A stretch of 64,000 nucleotides of DNA from an archaeon. Lineage in GTDB: Archaea > Thermoproteota > Nitrososphaeria > Nitrososphaerales > Gagatemarchaeaceae. This document shows positions 49,054 to 57,057 of this stretch, in pieces (position 1 is the stretch's first letter; each line of letters opens with the position of its first letter). Under the pieces are notes generated by a model that was not told where the DNA came from, did not search any database, and was given only the letters and a program-made list of their open reading frames with translations. Both the position numbers and the translations under genes were made by a program. Location of the stretch: assembly GCA_016432545.1 (NCBI GenBank), contig CP066694.1:744001-808000 (forward strand). Reading direction: 5' to 3'.

Positions 49054-49563
49054 TTGACAGGCGGCGTCGAGAAGGGCGACCGGGCCCCTGACTTCTCACT
49101 TCCATCGCAGCAAGGCAGGCTGGTGTCGTTGCGCGATTTCGTGGGCAAGAAGAGGGTCGTGCTGTACTTCTATCCAAAGGACTTCACAGTGGGCTGCACG
49201 GCCGAGGCCAAGACATTCAGTGAGAATTATGATGAGATCAAGAGTTTGGACGCCGAGGTCTTGGGCATAAGTTCCGATTCCATCGAGAGTCACGGGGAAT
49301 TCGCAGAAGACTGTAAGGTCGAGTTCCCGCTGCTCAGCGACTCCGAGGGTGGCGTGAGGCGTCAGTACGGCATCCGTCGCTCTTTCGGGCTTGTCCCCGG
49401 GAGGGTCACTTTCGTAATCGACCGGAGAGGGATAGTGGTCAAGTCCTTCAATTCTCAGGTCGACCCCAGGAGGCATGTGAGAGAGGCGATCGAGGCGCTC
49501 CGGGACTCCGAAGTTGAAGAGGAAGCAAGGTCCCGACAGTTGAAGAGCGGACCATCTACTTGA
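49054..49563 (+). CDS. Peroxiredoxin (Bcp/PrxQ type)
   Basis: A 169-residue thiol peroxidase: GDRAPDFSLPSQQG start, peroxidatic Cys48 in PKDFTVGCTAEAKTF, and LGISSDSIESHGEFAE. The usual PrxQ resolving Cys five residues after the first is absent (Lys); the only other Cys (about residue 91, EDCKVEF) may resolve the disulfide, or it acts as a 1-Cys enzyme. It detoxifies H2O2 and organic peroxides. TTG start. The next gene overlaps its stop by 4 bases. Confidence 0.85.
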   Translation: MTGGVEKGDRAPDFSLPSQQGRLVSLRDFVGKKRVVLYFYPKDFTVGCTAEAKTFSENYDEIKSLDAEVLGISSDSIESHGEFAEDCKVEFPLLSDSEGGVRRQYGIRRSFGLVPGRVTFVIDRRGIVVKSFNSQVDPRRHVREAIEALRDSEVEEEARSRQLKSGPST

Positions 49564-49580
49564 GAGAGCGAGCGGCGAGG

Positions 49581-50192
49581 ATGAAGATAGTTGGGATTGG
49601 AGATTCTACGACGGCCGGCGCCCCCGCCTTCCGCTCGCCTCTAGAGTCCCCTCCGGGGGGAGCGGGGGAAGCCAGAAGCCAGTATTCCTACTGGATGATG
49701 AAAGAGCACCCCGAGTGGGAGGTCCTCAACCGGGGGATTGCGGGGGAGAGAACCGACCAGATCCTTGCGAGGTTCGCGAGGGACGCAATCTCCCCCGAGC
49801 CGGAGTTCGTAGTAATTCTTGGCGGTGTCAACGACATCTTCCAAGGAGTGCCAGTCGGGGCGATCGAAATCAGTCTGTCAAAGATGTATCAGTGGGCCCT
49901 CGATTCGGGCATGGTACCGGTCGCCTGTTCGGTTCTGCCCTATTCAGGGATGAGCTCGGGCGAGAAGACGGCGATGGAGACGCTCTACCGGTGGATCCTG
50001 GACGAAAGTAAGACCCTGGCGATCCCCTTCTGTGACACGGCGCTCTCAGCCTCTGACCCGAAGGACAGATGGAGCCTGGCAGACACTCCGGATGGAGCCC
50101 ATCCAGGAGTCGAGGGCTACCACAGGATGGCTCGTGCGATCTCCTTGGTGATTGCGGAAGACCTCAAAGAGGCTGCGGGCGCCAAGGACTGA
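49581..50192 (+). CDS. SGNH/GDSL-type hydrolase
   Basis: About 203 residues with the four SGNH blocks: GIGDST (Ser nucleophile), the oxyanion Gly in NRGIAGERT, GGVNDIF (Asn), and DTPDGAHPG carrying the Asp-His pair. It is a predicted esterase or lipase of the arylesterase/acyl-CoA thioesterase I branch. The frame begins at 49560 (TTG) overlapping the peroxiredoxin stop; ATG 49581 puts the first strand in place. No signal peptide, so cytosolic. Confidence 0.8.
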   Translation: MKIVGIGDSTTAGAPAFRSPLESPPGGAGEARSQYSYWMMKEHPEWEVLNRGIAGERTDQILARFARDAISPEPEFVVILGGVNDIFQGVPVGAIEISLSKMYQWALDSGMVPVACSVLPYSGMSSGEKTAMETLYRWILDESKTLAIPFCDTALSASDPKDRWSLADTPDGAHPGVEGYHRMARAISLVIAEDLKEAAGAKD

Positions 50193-50512
50193 GTGCGGCC
50201 GCCGAGACGTGGAGTTTTAGTGTTGCGGGATGTGGATTCGTGGGTCTGGACCTCTTGAGGACTCGAATCCGACCGGCCCATCGCCCGCTTGTTTTCCCAG
50301 TTCCGTTTGAATGTCTACTCGTCTCGAATTCGCGCACGACGGGACCCGGACCGACTTTAGGGGCTAGAAATGGCACCGGATGGTTTCGTCGGTTTCGTTC
50401 CGGCATGGAGTCGAGCATGTGGCGCCGAAGGCCCCGCGCCTAGTCGCTTCGGGGTTTCGAACCTGAACATGTATCGGTCGGAAAAGATGACAGGGTTAGC
50501 CCGATGCTTGGC
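50193..50512. other. Intergenic stretch without recognised genes
   Basis: About 320 bases between the 3' ends of the SGNH hydrolase gene and the secreted protein gene at 50513. I find no convincing coding frame, tRNA or strong hairpin here; short frames present lack start context. Confidence 0.5.
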
Positions 50513-51382
50513 TTAGCACCTGCCGGACACCTGACAGGCGTATGGCACGGGACTACCGGAACCGGTCCAAAGTGAGGTTCCATCGCCGATGGAAGTGCCA
50601 GTGTATTCCCAGCTGGGTGAATCTGTTGATGAGAGCCCGGTGTTCAAGTTCACGCCAAGCATGGCTCTGCCTCCGACTACAGCAGCGGCACTTCCCAGAA
50701 ATGTGATTATGTCACGGTTACCCTCAATCGAGCTCGCGGCCACGTAGGACCATGTTGTTCCCGAATAGGATTCAAGCGAATTCTGATCGACGTGCCATGA
50801 GCTGGAAGTAATGTTCGTCGGTGATTCTACTCCAAATTGAAATCTCTCGACCGTCTTTCCATTAACGGTCGTAGTTCCTACGTAAAAATTAGTGTCACCA
50901 GTCGCAGATGAGAGGGGATTGTAGATTGTTGGGGCATTGTTGTCAAATTGGGTATGAGTATTATACACGAAATTCACGAACTTCACTTTGCCAATTGATG
51001 AATCATATTTCACCAGTCCCTCGAGGGCAAAGCTGCTTGTTGTCCCAACGTTGGCAATTTCCACGCGCGTCGGATTCTGCATCCAAGGAAATGTCTCGAC
51101 CAATATTGACACCTGACCAGTCGGATAGAGGTTGTAGCTCTGCTGGTATGTGCAGGGACACTGGCCACTTGATGAAGTCCCTGCCACAGAAGCAATGCTG
51201 AGAATCCAGGTCGGGATGACGGATGGATTCGTCCCACTGAAGTCCGTCCCGATGAAGACCTTAGTTGCCGTCGATTGACTCGGAGTAAAGTAACCCGCGG
51301 TATAGTCGTTCGCATAGGAAGGGGTTGCGGAGCCCATCAACAGAACTGTCAAGCCTACCAATAGTGCCAGAGATTTATTCAA
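50513..51382 (-). CDS. Secreted protein of unknown function
   Basis: A 289-residue protein with a signal peptide (about residues 4-24) and a beta-rich mature part with many Ser/Thr, four cysteines (CPC near residue 80; two near the C-terminus, ACQVSGRC) and N-glycosylation sequons. No anchor or enzyme motif. Its ATG overlaps the stop of the upstream secreted protein (ATGA), so they are a pair. The two genes are poorer in GC than most neighbours. Confidence 0.6.
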   Translation of the reverse strand: MNKSLALLVGLTVLLMGSATPSYANDYTAGYFTPSQSTATKVFIGTDFSGTNPSVIPTWILSIASVAGTSSSGQCPCTYQQSYNLYPTGQVSILVETFPWMQNPTRVEIANVGTTSSFALEGLVKYDSSIGKVKFVNFVYNTHTQFDNNAPTIYNPLSSATGDTNFYVGTTTVNGKTVERFQFGVESPTNITSSSWHVDQNSLESYSGTTWSYVAASSIEGNRDIITFLGSAAAVVGGRAMLGVNLNTGLSSTDSPSWEYTGTSIGDGTSLWTGSGSPVPYACQVSGRC

Positions 51383-51975
51383 GAGATTGCGACCGTAATG
51401 TCGGTGTCGTAGAGAATGAAAAGGCCCGCACTTGGCGAAACCGATAGTCCGCCGGCGAACAACTTGAAGGTCGTACTCTGCACTCCGCTTGGCACCGTCA
51501 GCGATAAGACGGTTGTGAGAGTCTTTCCCGCCCCCAAATTCACCGAAGCCTGAGAATAGGTCTCAGCACCTGTTATATCGAAGGATCCGATTGATTCTTG
51601 ACCCTGAACGGTATCGAAGGAGACCGTTACAGAGGTCAGGGTGGAGTCGAAGCTAGTCAACTTCAGGGTTATTGGAATCTTCAGTGTTTGCCCAACGCTG
51701 GCGTGCAGCACACCTCTTGTCGAGGAACTGATATTTAGCAATCCGGTGACTCCGTTTTCCTTTGCTAGGGATGGGTTTGAGAGCAATGCAGAAGCAGGAA
51801 AAGCCTGGATATAGTGAGTCGAGATTGAAGTCTGAGCAAAGTCGACCTGTCCGACAATTGATGGAGTCGCATGCGCCGATTGATATTCGATACTTACGCC
51901 TCCCAGAAACAGGAAAAACACACTGAACAGGAGATAATGCCGCTTCTTGGGCGAGCCTCTGCGGACAAGCTTCAA
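51379..51975 (-). CDS. Secreted Ig-like protein, partner of the 50513 gene
   Basis: A 198-residue protein with a basic N-terminus, signal segment (about residues 13-33) and an all-beta domain (LKIPITLKLTSFDSTLTSVTVSFDTVQGQ; LSLTVPSGVQSTTFKLFAGG) typical of Ig-like or TasA/camelysin-like surface folds. First gene of a two-gene operon; TATA-like CTTAATTGC lies about 35 nt upstream. The pairing of two short secreted proteins might indicate a filament and its accessory protein, which is speculative. Confidence 0.6.
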   Translation of the reverse strand: MKLVRRGSPKKRHYLLFSVFFLFLGGVSIEYQSAHATPSIVGQVDFAQTSISTHYIQAFPASALLSNPSLAKENGVTGLLNISSSTRGVLHASVGQTLKIPITLKLTSFDSTLTSVTVSFDTVQGQESIGSFDITGAETYSQASVNLGAGKTLTTVLSLTVPSGVQSTTFKLFAGGLSVSPSAGLFILYDTDITVAIS

Positions 51976-52151
51976 TCAGACCAGCCATCGAACAGACCGT
52001 TATCAAGCAATTAAGGTTTTCTTGGAATGTCACGTCTTCGACCTATTCCCTTTGTGCACTACCCTGCGAGTTCGAATGATCTCGCCAACTTCTGTCCCAC
52101 TTCTGAGTGTTCCGGGAAATATGAATGCATCCATTTCTGGCGCTGATAATG

Positions 52152-52243
52152 TGGTGCGGCCGCCGGGATTCGGACCCGGGCAAGAGGCCTACCCGGCCTG
52201 TGCCATTGGGAAGCCACTATCCTAACCACTAGATCACGGCCGC
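52152..52243 (-). tRNA. tRNA-Gly(CCC) with probable intron
   Basis: Acceptor stem GCGGCCG/CGGCCGC, discriminator A and encoded CCA, D arm TCTAGTGGTTAGGA, anticodon 5' stem GTGGC with loop TTCCCAA (anticodon CCC), T arm CCGGG TCCGAAT CCCGG. The 3' anticodon strand does not follow the loop directly: about 16-17 extra bases come before GCCTC, which pairs with GTGGC except for one T-T mismatch. An intron at the canonical 37/38 site is the simplest reading. Confidence 0.75.
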
Positions 52244-52400
52244 GCTTCTCGCATCGGATTCAAACTGCCCGTATAAATCAGATTAAGCCCCGATCGGCCT
52301 GAGAGGCTTCAATTCGGGAAGAATCTGAGATGCATCCAAACAGTATAAACAATGGCGGTTGAGTTTCGCGAGAGTTGAGTGAAGAACTCGTGGAGCCGAT

Positions 52401-53135
52401 TTGCCCAGCCTGAAGGGACTCGGTCGAAAGGCCCGCCGAAGGACGTCCGGTACGAGAAAGGCGATAGTCCTCCTCTCGGGCGGCATCGACTCCGCGACGT
52501 GCCTCTACCTCCTGAGGAGAGAACATGACGTGCGTGCCATCACTTTCGAGTACAGAGGTATCGTAGCTTCAGAGCTCGCCTCGGCAAGGGCCATAGCGGC
52601 GCACGCAGGCGTCAGAGAGCACAGAGTTGTTCGACTCCCCGACCTGCGCGAGGCCGCGGACATTGGCGCCGAGAAGTTCCCCGGCAGGCCGCCCAGCTAC
52701 ATACCGGCCAGAAACGCGGTCTTCTACGGCCTGGCGGCTTCCTTCGCAGAGGAGGTCGGCGCTGTCGTAGTGGCCGGAGGACATCACAAGGAGGACGCCG
52801 TGAGGTTCCCAGACGCGAGCCCTGCTTTCTTCTCTGCGCTCGAGCGGGCGCTGCTCGTGGGCACCCCTGCTCTGAGACGGAGGGGGATGAGGATAGTGTT
52901 ACCGCTCAGGACTCTTTCAAAGTCCCAAGTCTTGCGCAGAGCGTCCAGAGAGGGTGTGCCCCTCCAGCTCACCTGGAGTTGTCATAGGGACGGAAGGCTC
53001 CACTGTTGGAAGTGCGAGGGATGCCTTTGGAGGGTGAGGTCCTTCAGGGAGGCGGGAGTCAGCGACCCGCTTCTCGGGTTACAAGGAAACATGCAGGGTC
53101 CAGAGTCCCGCCCGAAGCACCGAGCATCACCTTAA
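52401..53135 (+). CDS. queC: 7-cyano-7-deazaguanine (preQ0) synthase
   Basis: A 244-residue PP-loop ATPase. The SGGIDS motif is at residues 26-31 and the zinc-binding cysteines are Cys194, 202, 205 and 208 (CWKCEGC). QueC turns 7-carboxy-7-deazaguanine and ammonia into preQ0; in archaea this feeds archaeosine in the tRNA D-loop. TTG start; a TATA-like TATAAACA at about 52341-52348 is upstream. Other archaeosine genes are not in the window. The C-terminus is extended by about 25 residues beyond the zinc site. Confidence 0.88.
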   Translation: MPSLKGLGRKARRRTSGTRKAIVLLSGGIDSATCLYLLRREHDVRAITFEYRGIVASELASARAIAAHAGVREHRVVRLPDLREAADIGAEKFPGRPPSYIPARNAVFYGLAASFAEEVGAVVVAGGHHKEDAVRFPDASPAFFSALERALLVGTPALRRRGMRIVLPLRTLSKSQVLRRASREGVPLQLTWSCHRDGRLHCWKCEGCLWRVRSFREAGVSDPLLGLQGNMQGPESRPKHRASP

Positions 53136-53140
53136 ATCGA
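53133..53140 (+). promoter_or_regulatory. TATA box for the DUF72 gene
   Basis: CTTAAATC-like element at the end of queC, centred about 28 nt before ATG 53165; it indicates a separate leaderless transcript. Confidence 0.5.
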
Positions 53141-53164
53141 GAACCAGACCGCGGCGCCCTGCCA

Positions 53165-54022
53165 ATGGGAGACCTTCTGATCGGGACGTCGGGATGGTCG
53201 TACAAGGAGTGGAACGGCGTCTTCTACCCAAGCTCGAGCACCAACAAGCTCAGCTACTATGCGACTGTCTTCGGGACCGTTGAAATCGACTCCACTTTCT
53301 ACGCCTACCCTTCGAAGGGCCTGGTCTTCGGTTGGGCGAGATACACCCCTGACGACTTCGTCTTCAGCGCCAAGCTCCCCAGGCTCCTGACCCATGAGAA
53401 GCGGCTCGACGCCTCGAAGGGAGTAGAGGCCGACCTCATCAGGTTCCTGAGCCTGATGAAGCCCCTGATAGCCGGGGGAAAGATGGGGCCGATACTGATC
53501 CAACTGCCACCGAGCTTCACCTATTCCCAGGACTACGACGCGCTTAAGGCCTTCCTCGGAGTCCTCCCCGAGGACGTCAGGTTCGCGGTCGAGTTCAGGC
53601 ACCCCTCATGGCTCAAGGAGGAGGTGTGGTCCCTCCTGAAGAGCAAGAATGTGGCCAATGTGATTGTCGACGAGCCCCTCCTCCCGCCTGACCCAGTGGT
53701 CACCGCCGATTTCTCGTTCATCAGATGGCATGGGAGGGGGTCGAGGCCCTGGTACAACTACAGGTATAGCGACGCCCAGCTCTCTGACTGGGTCCCGAGG
53801 GTCAACGAGGTCGCTTCGAGGGTCAAGAAGACGTTTGGTTACTTCAACAACCACTTCCACGGCTTCGCGGTCGAGAACTCAGTCAAAATGATGGGCAAGC
53901 TGGGCGTTTCGAACCCGAGGCAGGAGGAGGCAGGGAAGAAGGCGACTTTGTTTCTTGAAGGAGGGGGAGGGAAGGACGGAGAGGGGAGCATGCTCGAGTT
54001 CATCGGCGGGAAGGGTGGCTGA
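53165..54022 (+). CDS. DUF72 (YecE-like) protein
   Basis: A 285-residue TIM-barrel-like protein with the DUF72 signature: IGTSGWSYKEWNGVFYP at the start, EIDSTFYAYPS, LIQLPPSFTYS, FAVEFRHPSWL and YNYRYS, with a FNNHFHGFAVENS C-terminal motif. Its biochemical role is not established; the fold resembles endonuclease IV and xylose isomerase. An upstream in-frame start at 53006 lies inside queC and is disfavoured by the TATA box. Confidence 0.82.
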   Translation: MGDLLIGTSGWSYKEWNGVFYPSSSTNKLSYYATVFGTVEIDSTFYAYPSKGLVFGWARYTPDDFVFSAKLPRLLTHEKRLDASKGVEADLIRFLSLMKPLIAGGKMGPILIQLPPSFTYSQDYDALKAFLGVLPEDVRFAVEFRHPSWLKEEVWSLLKSKNVANVIVDEPLLPPDPVVTADFSFIRWHGRGSRPWYNYRYSDAQLSDWVPRVNEVASRVKKTFGYFNNHFHGFAVENSVKMMGKLGVSNPRQEEAGKKATLFLEGGGGKDGEGSMLEFIGGKGG

Positions 54023-54830
54023 TTCGAAGGTCAAGCTGCTCATGGGGGATGGGAAGCCGAAGGTCAACCCATCGGAGTTGAAAGAGACGATCGAGAAGGC
54101 GGGTATGAGCGTAGGGGACAGGAAGGCAGACTTCGGGTTAGTTGTGGGGGGAGACGGGAGGTTCGGGAGGTACGGGAGGACGGAGTCGATCCCGCTCCTC
54201 TTCGTCGGCGTGCGTTCAAGGAGGGCGACGGGTTCCAAGGCGTTCATGGCTGCTGCGTACTACGACGACCTCCCGGCAGTCCTCCAGGAGATGGGCAAGG
54301 GGAACTACGCCGTGGCGGAGCACAAGAGGCTCGAGGTCTTGAAGAACGGGAGGCAGCTTGGCGAGGTCTTCACCGACGTGTACCTGGAGAGAGGAGCGGA
54401 GAGCACCTGCCTGAGGTACCGCGTGACGATCGAGGGACAGGAGGGCGCCTTCGAGGACGAGGCGATAGGGGACGGAGCCGTGGTTACAACCGCTGCGGGA
54501 GCAACCGGCTACTACTCGTACCCGGACAGGATCAGCGGTGGGACAATGGACCCGACTGCCCACTCCGCGGTGGGGGAGGACCAGATTGGCATCTGCCACG
54601 TGACACCCACGTTCACCAGGAGAGCGGGCACGGAACTCCATCCCCTAAGGTACACGCTTCCGTGGGGGACCAGGGTGGAGCTGACCCTGTTCAGGAAGGC
54701 CGACGCACGCCTCTACGGCACGACTGACGACAGGGGAGGGGTCAAGGTTACGATGAAGGACAGGATCACGGTCCTGCCCGGAAAGAGGGTCACGAGGCTC
54801 GTTTCAGTTCCGCACTCAGGCGTGGAATAG
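54015..54830 (+). CDS. NAD kinase-like protein
   Basis: A 271-residue protein of the ATP-NAD kinase fold: GGDGRFGRYG corresponds to the GGDG phosphate motif, and TTAAGATGYYSYPDR to the conserved GSTAY-type loop. It probably phosphorylates NAD+ to NADP+, but the divergent second half leaves the substrate open. GTG start overlapping the end of the DUF72 gene by 8 bases, indicating coupling. A weak hairpin (GCCTAT/ATAGGC, 54844-54864) follows the stop. Confidence 0.75.
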   Translation: MADSKVKLLMGDGKPKVNPSELKETIEKAGMSVGDRKADFGLVVGGDGRFGRYGRTESIPLLFVGVRSRRATGSKAFMAAAYYDDLPAVLQEMGKGNYAVAEHKRLEVLKNGRQLGEVFTDVYLERGAESTCLRYRVTIEGQEGAFEDEAIGDGAVVTTAAGATGYYSYPDRISGGTMDPTAHSAVGEDQIGICHVTPTFTRRAGTELHPLRYTLPWGTRVELTLFRKADARLYGTTDDRGGVKVTMKDRITVLPGKRVTRLVSVPHSGVE

Positions 54831-54971
54831 AAGCCCGGAAGGCGCCTATGGGGGCCCGATAGGCCCGCTTCGGTCAAAGATAGATTTTCCAGACTAGGGC
54901 TGGGCGAATTGCAATAATTCGTTCAAACCTGAGGTATTATTCCCAGCGCGGAAAGCGAAGGCCCAACGGGG

Positions 54972-55304
54972 GTGAAAAGAGTGAACCAAGAAGACGGATA
55001 CCAGATATCACGTGCCCTCCTTCTGATAGGAGGCATAGTGGCCATCGCCTTCGGAGCGACCGCACTTGGCGTCAACCTGACGGGCGCCAGGACATATGCA
55101 GACCTGCTCGCCTTCCCAGGGCCGCTGCTGACTATGATAGTCGGCATCATCGCCCTAGTCACATCTAGCAAGGTCAAGGACGAGTCCCTCAACGTGGTCA
55201 TGGCGGTCCTAGGCTTCATCGCAGGAGGAGTTGGTGGAGTCTTGGTCGCGGTCGCTGGCGTCTGGGCCATCATCTCTAGACACACCCTGAAGGGTGCCGC
55301 GTAG
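54972..55304 (+). CDS. Small membrane protein
   Basis: A 110-residue protein with three hydrophobic helices (about residues 14-35, 43-63, 74-101), Gly/Ala/Val-rich. GTG start; a second GTG at 54981 is possible. It has its own terminator and no close neighbour, so it is a single-gene unit. No family recognised. Confidence 0.55.
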   Translation: MKRVNQEDGYQISRALLLIGGIVAIAFGATALGVNLTGARTYADLLAFPGPLLTMIVGIIALVTSSKVKDESLNVVMAVLGFIAGGVGGVLVAVAGVWAIISRHTLKGAA

Positions 55305-55352
55305 CGGGCGATAGCCCGCCGCAGCCCGAAGGGTAACCCCACGGGCTTTTTC
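55304..55352 (+). terminator. Double-hairpin terminator
   Basis: First hairpin GCGGGC-GATA-GCCCGC (55304-55319) starts on the last base of the stop codon. The second, AGCCCG/CGGGCT (55323-55328 with 55342-55347), is followed by five T. Confidence 0.8.
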
Positions 55353-55365
55353 TTAGAACTGCCGG

Positions 55366-56472
55366 TCACTGGGGAGTTTGGACTCCGAGGGCCTGGGCCA
55401 CGGAGGGTGAGCGCTCCCCAAGGATCCGCAGCCGCTCGCGGACGACCTCGTGACTGAGCCTGCCCGCCGCGCGCGGAGCGCTAGCAATCTCCTTGAGGAC
55501 GGTGCGGTACGCGGGCCCGAGGACCTTGAGGACAGACTCGAGGACCTTGTAGCAGTCGAGCTCCTCGAAGTCGGCGTCCCCATTGAAAGAAAGTTTGAGA
55601 AGGGCGACCTTCTTCTTGGAGAGCTCGGAGAGCTCCCGTGAGAGGTCCGAGGCAGCCCTCTTCAGGCCGTTGAGGTCCGCGTGCGCGCTTAGGGTCGGGT
55701 CGTTCATCACGTTGACGGCATGGACCTGGTCGCAGTACTCGAGTCCCACGAAGCCGGCGTCTTCTGAGACAGAGGTGGTCATCTTGATCCTGGCACCGTT
55801 GTCTGCCTTCTGGAAGTGGGCCCTGACCTTCTCTCCGGAGGTCTCCGCGTCCGTGAGGACGTACTGGTCGAGCCTCTCGAATCCCAGAACCCTGCTCTTC
55901 TTGAGGAGGGCTTTTGAGAACCTGACAGGGACCTTGAGGTCGTAGCCGAGCTGGGAGAGCATCAACTCTTGGTGGAAGAGCTTGGAGTTCTGCGCCGCGA
56001 GCCGAAAGTCGTACTTGATTCCTCCCTCGCATTCGTATCTGGAGTGAGCTTGGTAGATTCCGTCCCCGAGCTTGACTGACACGACCTGTTCGATGACCGG
56101 GATGGGGTCCGTCGCGAGGTAGGCTTCCATGCTCTTGAGCGCCTTGTCCCGCTCGCCCGCCGCCGCAGCCTGCCGCTCCGCGACTTCTTCCTTTGCCTTC
56201 CGCTTGAGCTTCTGCTTTGCTTGAGCGACTGCCGCCGATAGGAAGCTCTCCAACTGTTTCGTGAGCTCCTCCACCGCCTCGTCAGAGTCCTCCCTCATGC
56301 CGGAGGTCAGGTTGAGAATCTCCTCGGTCCTTGAATCCAGCTTGCTGAGCTCGGTTTCAAGCGTCCCTTCCAGGTCAGCGGCTTCCTTCTCGAGCTCCTT
56401 CGCGTGCTCGCTGTGCTTCACGGCGTCGAAGAGGTTTGTAACTGTCTGCCTCAGCGAGTCCGCTGGGTCCAT
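55366..56472 (-). CDS. Coiled-coil protein of unknown function
   Basis: A 368-residue soluble protein. The N-terminal 115 residues are heptad-rich coiled coil (KHSEHAKELEKEAADLEGTLETELSKL; KQKLKRKAKEEVAERQ). The middle is a beta-rich domain (about 125-255) and the end a helical C-terminal part. No known enzyme motif. TATA-like GGTTATAGG sits about 29 nt upstream of ATG 56472, implying a leaderless mRNA. Confidence 0.6.
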   Translation of the reverse strand: MDPADSLRQTVTNLFDAVKHSEHAKELEKEAADLEGTLETELSKLDSRTEEILNLTSGMREDSDEAVEELTKQLESFLSAAVAQAKQKLKRKAKEEVAERQAAAAGERDKALKSMEAYLATDPIPVIEQVVSVKLGDGIYQAHSRYECEGGIKYDFRLAAQNSKLFHQELMLSQLGYDLKVPVRFSKALLKKSRVLGFERLDQYVLTDAETSGEKVRAHFQKADNGARIKMTTSVSEDAGFVGLEYCDQVHAVNVMNDPTLSAHADLNGLKRAASDLSRELSELSKKKVALLKLSFNGDADFEELDCYKVLESVLKVLGPAYRTVLKEIASAPRAAGRLSHEVVRERLRILGERSPSVAQALGVQTPQ

Positions 56473-56574
56473 TCGTTGGTCGAAATTCCCGTCGTTCCTC
56501 CTATAACCGTTTGCTCCCTTCGGGGAAGGCTGATGAATGGAGAAATAGTCTCCCTGACTTGAGACGGAATAGGA

Positions 56575-57057
56575 TTGAGTCAGGATAGGGGAGAGGAAGA
56601 TGAGGCGATGGAAAGGCTTCTACTGGACGTAAAGGCAGTTACTTTGCTTTCGGGCTCGGACGAGGAGCTCAGGGCCAGGGTCAAGGCAGGACTGGTCGTG
56701 AACAGCGACGAAACCGTTCAAAGGTTCGTAGGCGCGCTACAGGAGAAGAGAAGGCCCGACGTGGTGCGGCTGATGGCGATGGCGCTTGGCGAGCTGGTGC
56801 TGGCATCGGTACTCGTGGTCGCGGGGACCGTCACGCTGGCGCCCACGGTGCTGGGCGTCAAGACCCCGGCCGGCCTCGTTGAGTACTTTGCCGAGCAGGT
56901 CTATGGGGCGATCGGCACTTCCCCGTTAGCGGAATACGTGTCGGTGATAGAGTTCGTGGTCGGGGCCGTACTCGTGCTAGGGGCCTTCTACACCCTCAGT
57001 CAGGCTGCGCTCAACATGAGGGAGGCCGGGCTCTCGGTAACGCCAGGCGAGGGTTAG
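56575..57057 (+). CDS. Two-helix membrane protein, partner of the APC transporter
   Basis: A 160-residue protein with a helical, charged N-terminal cytosolic part (about 1-65) and two transmembrane helices (about 68-90 and 121-145). TTG start. Its stop overlaps the GTG start of the amino-acid transporter gene by one base, so it may be an accessory or regulatory subunit. No family recognised. Confidence 0.6.
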   Translation: MSQDRGEEDEAMERLLLDVKAVTLLSGSDEELRARVKAGLVVNSDETVQRFVGALQEKRRPDVVRLMAMALGELVLASVLVVAGTVTLAPTVLGVKTPAGLVEYFAEQVYGAIGTSPLAEYVSVIEFVVGAVLVLGAFYTLSQAALNMREAGLSVTPGEG

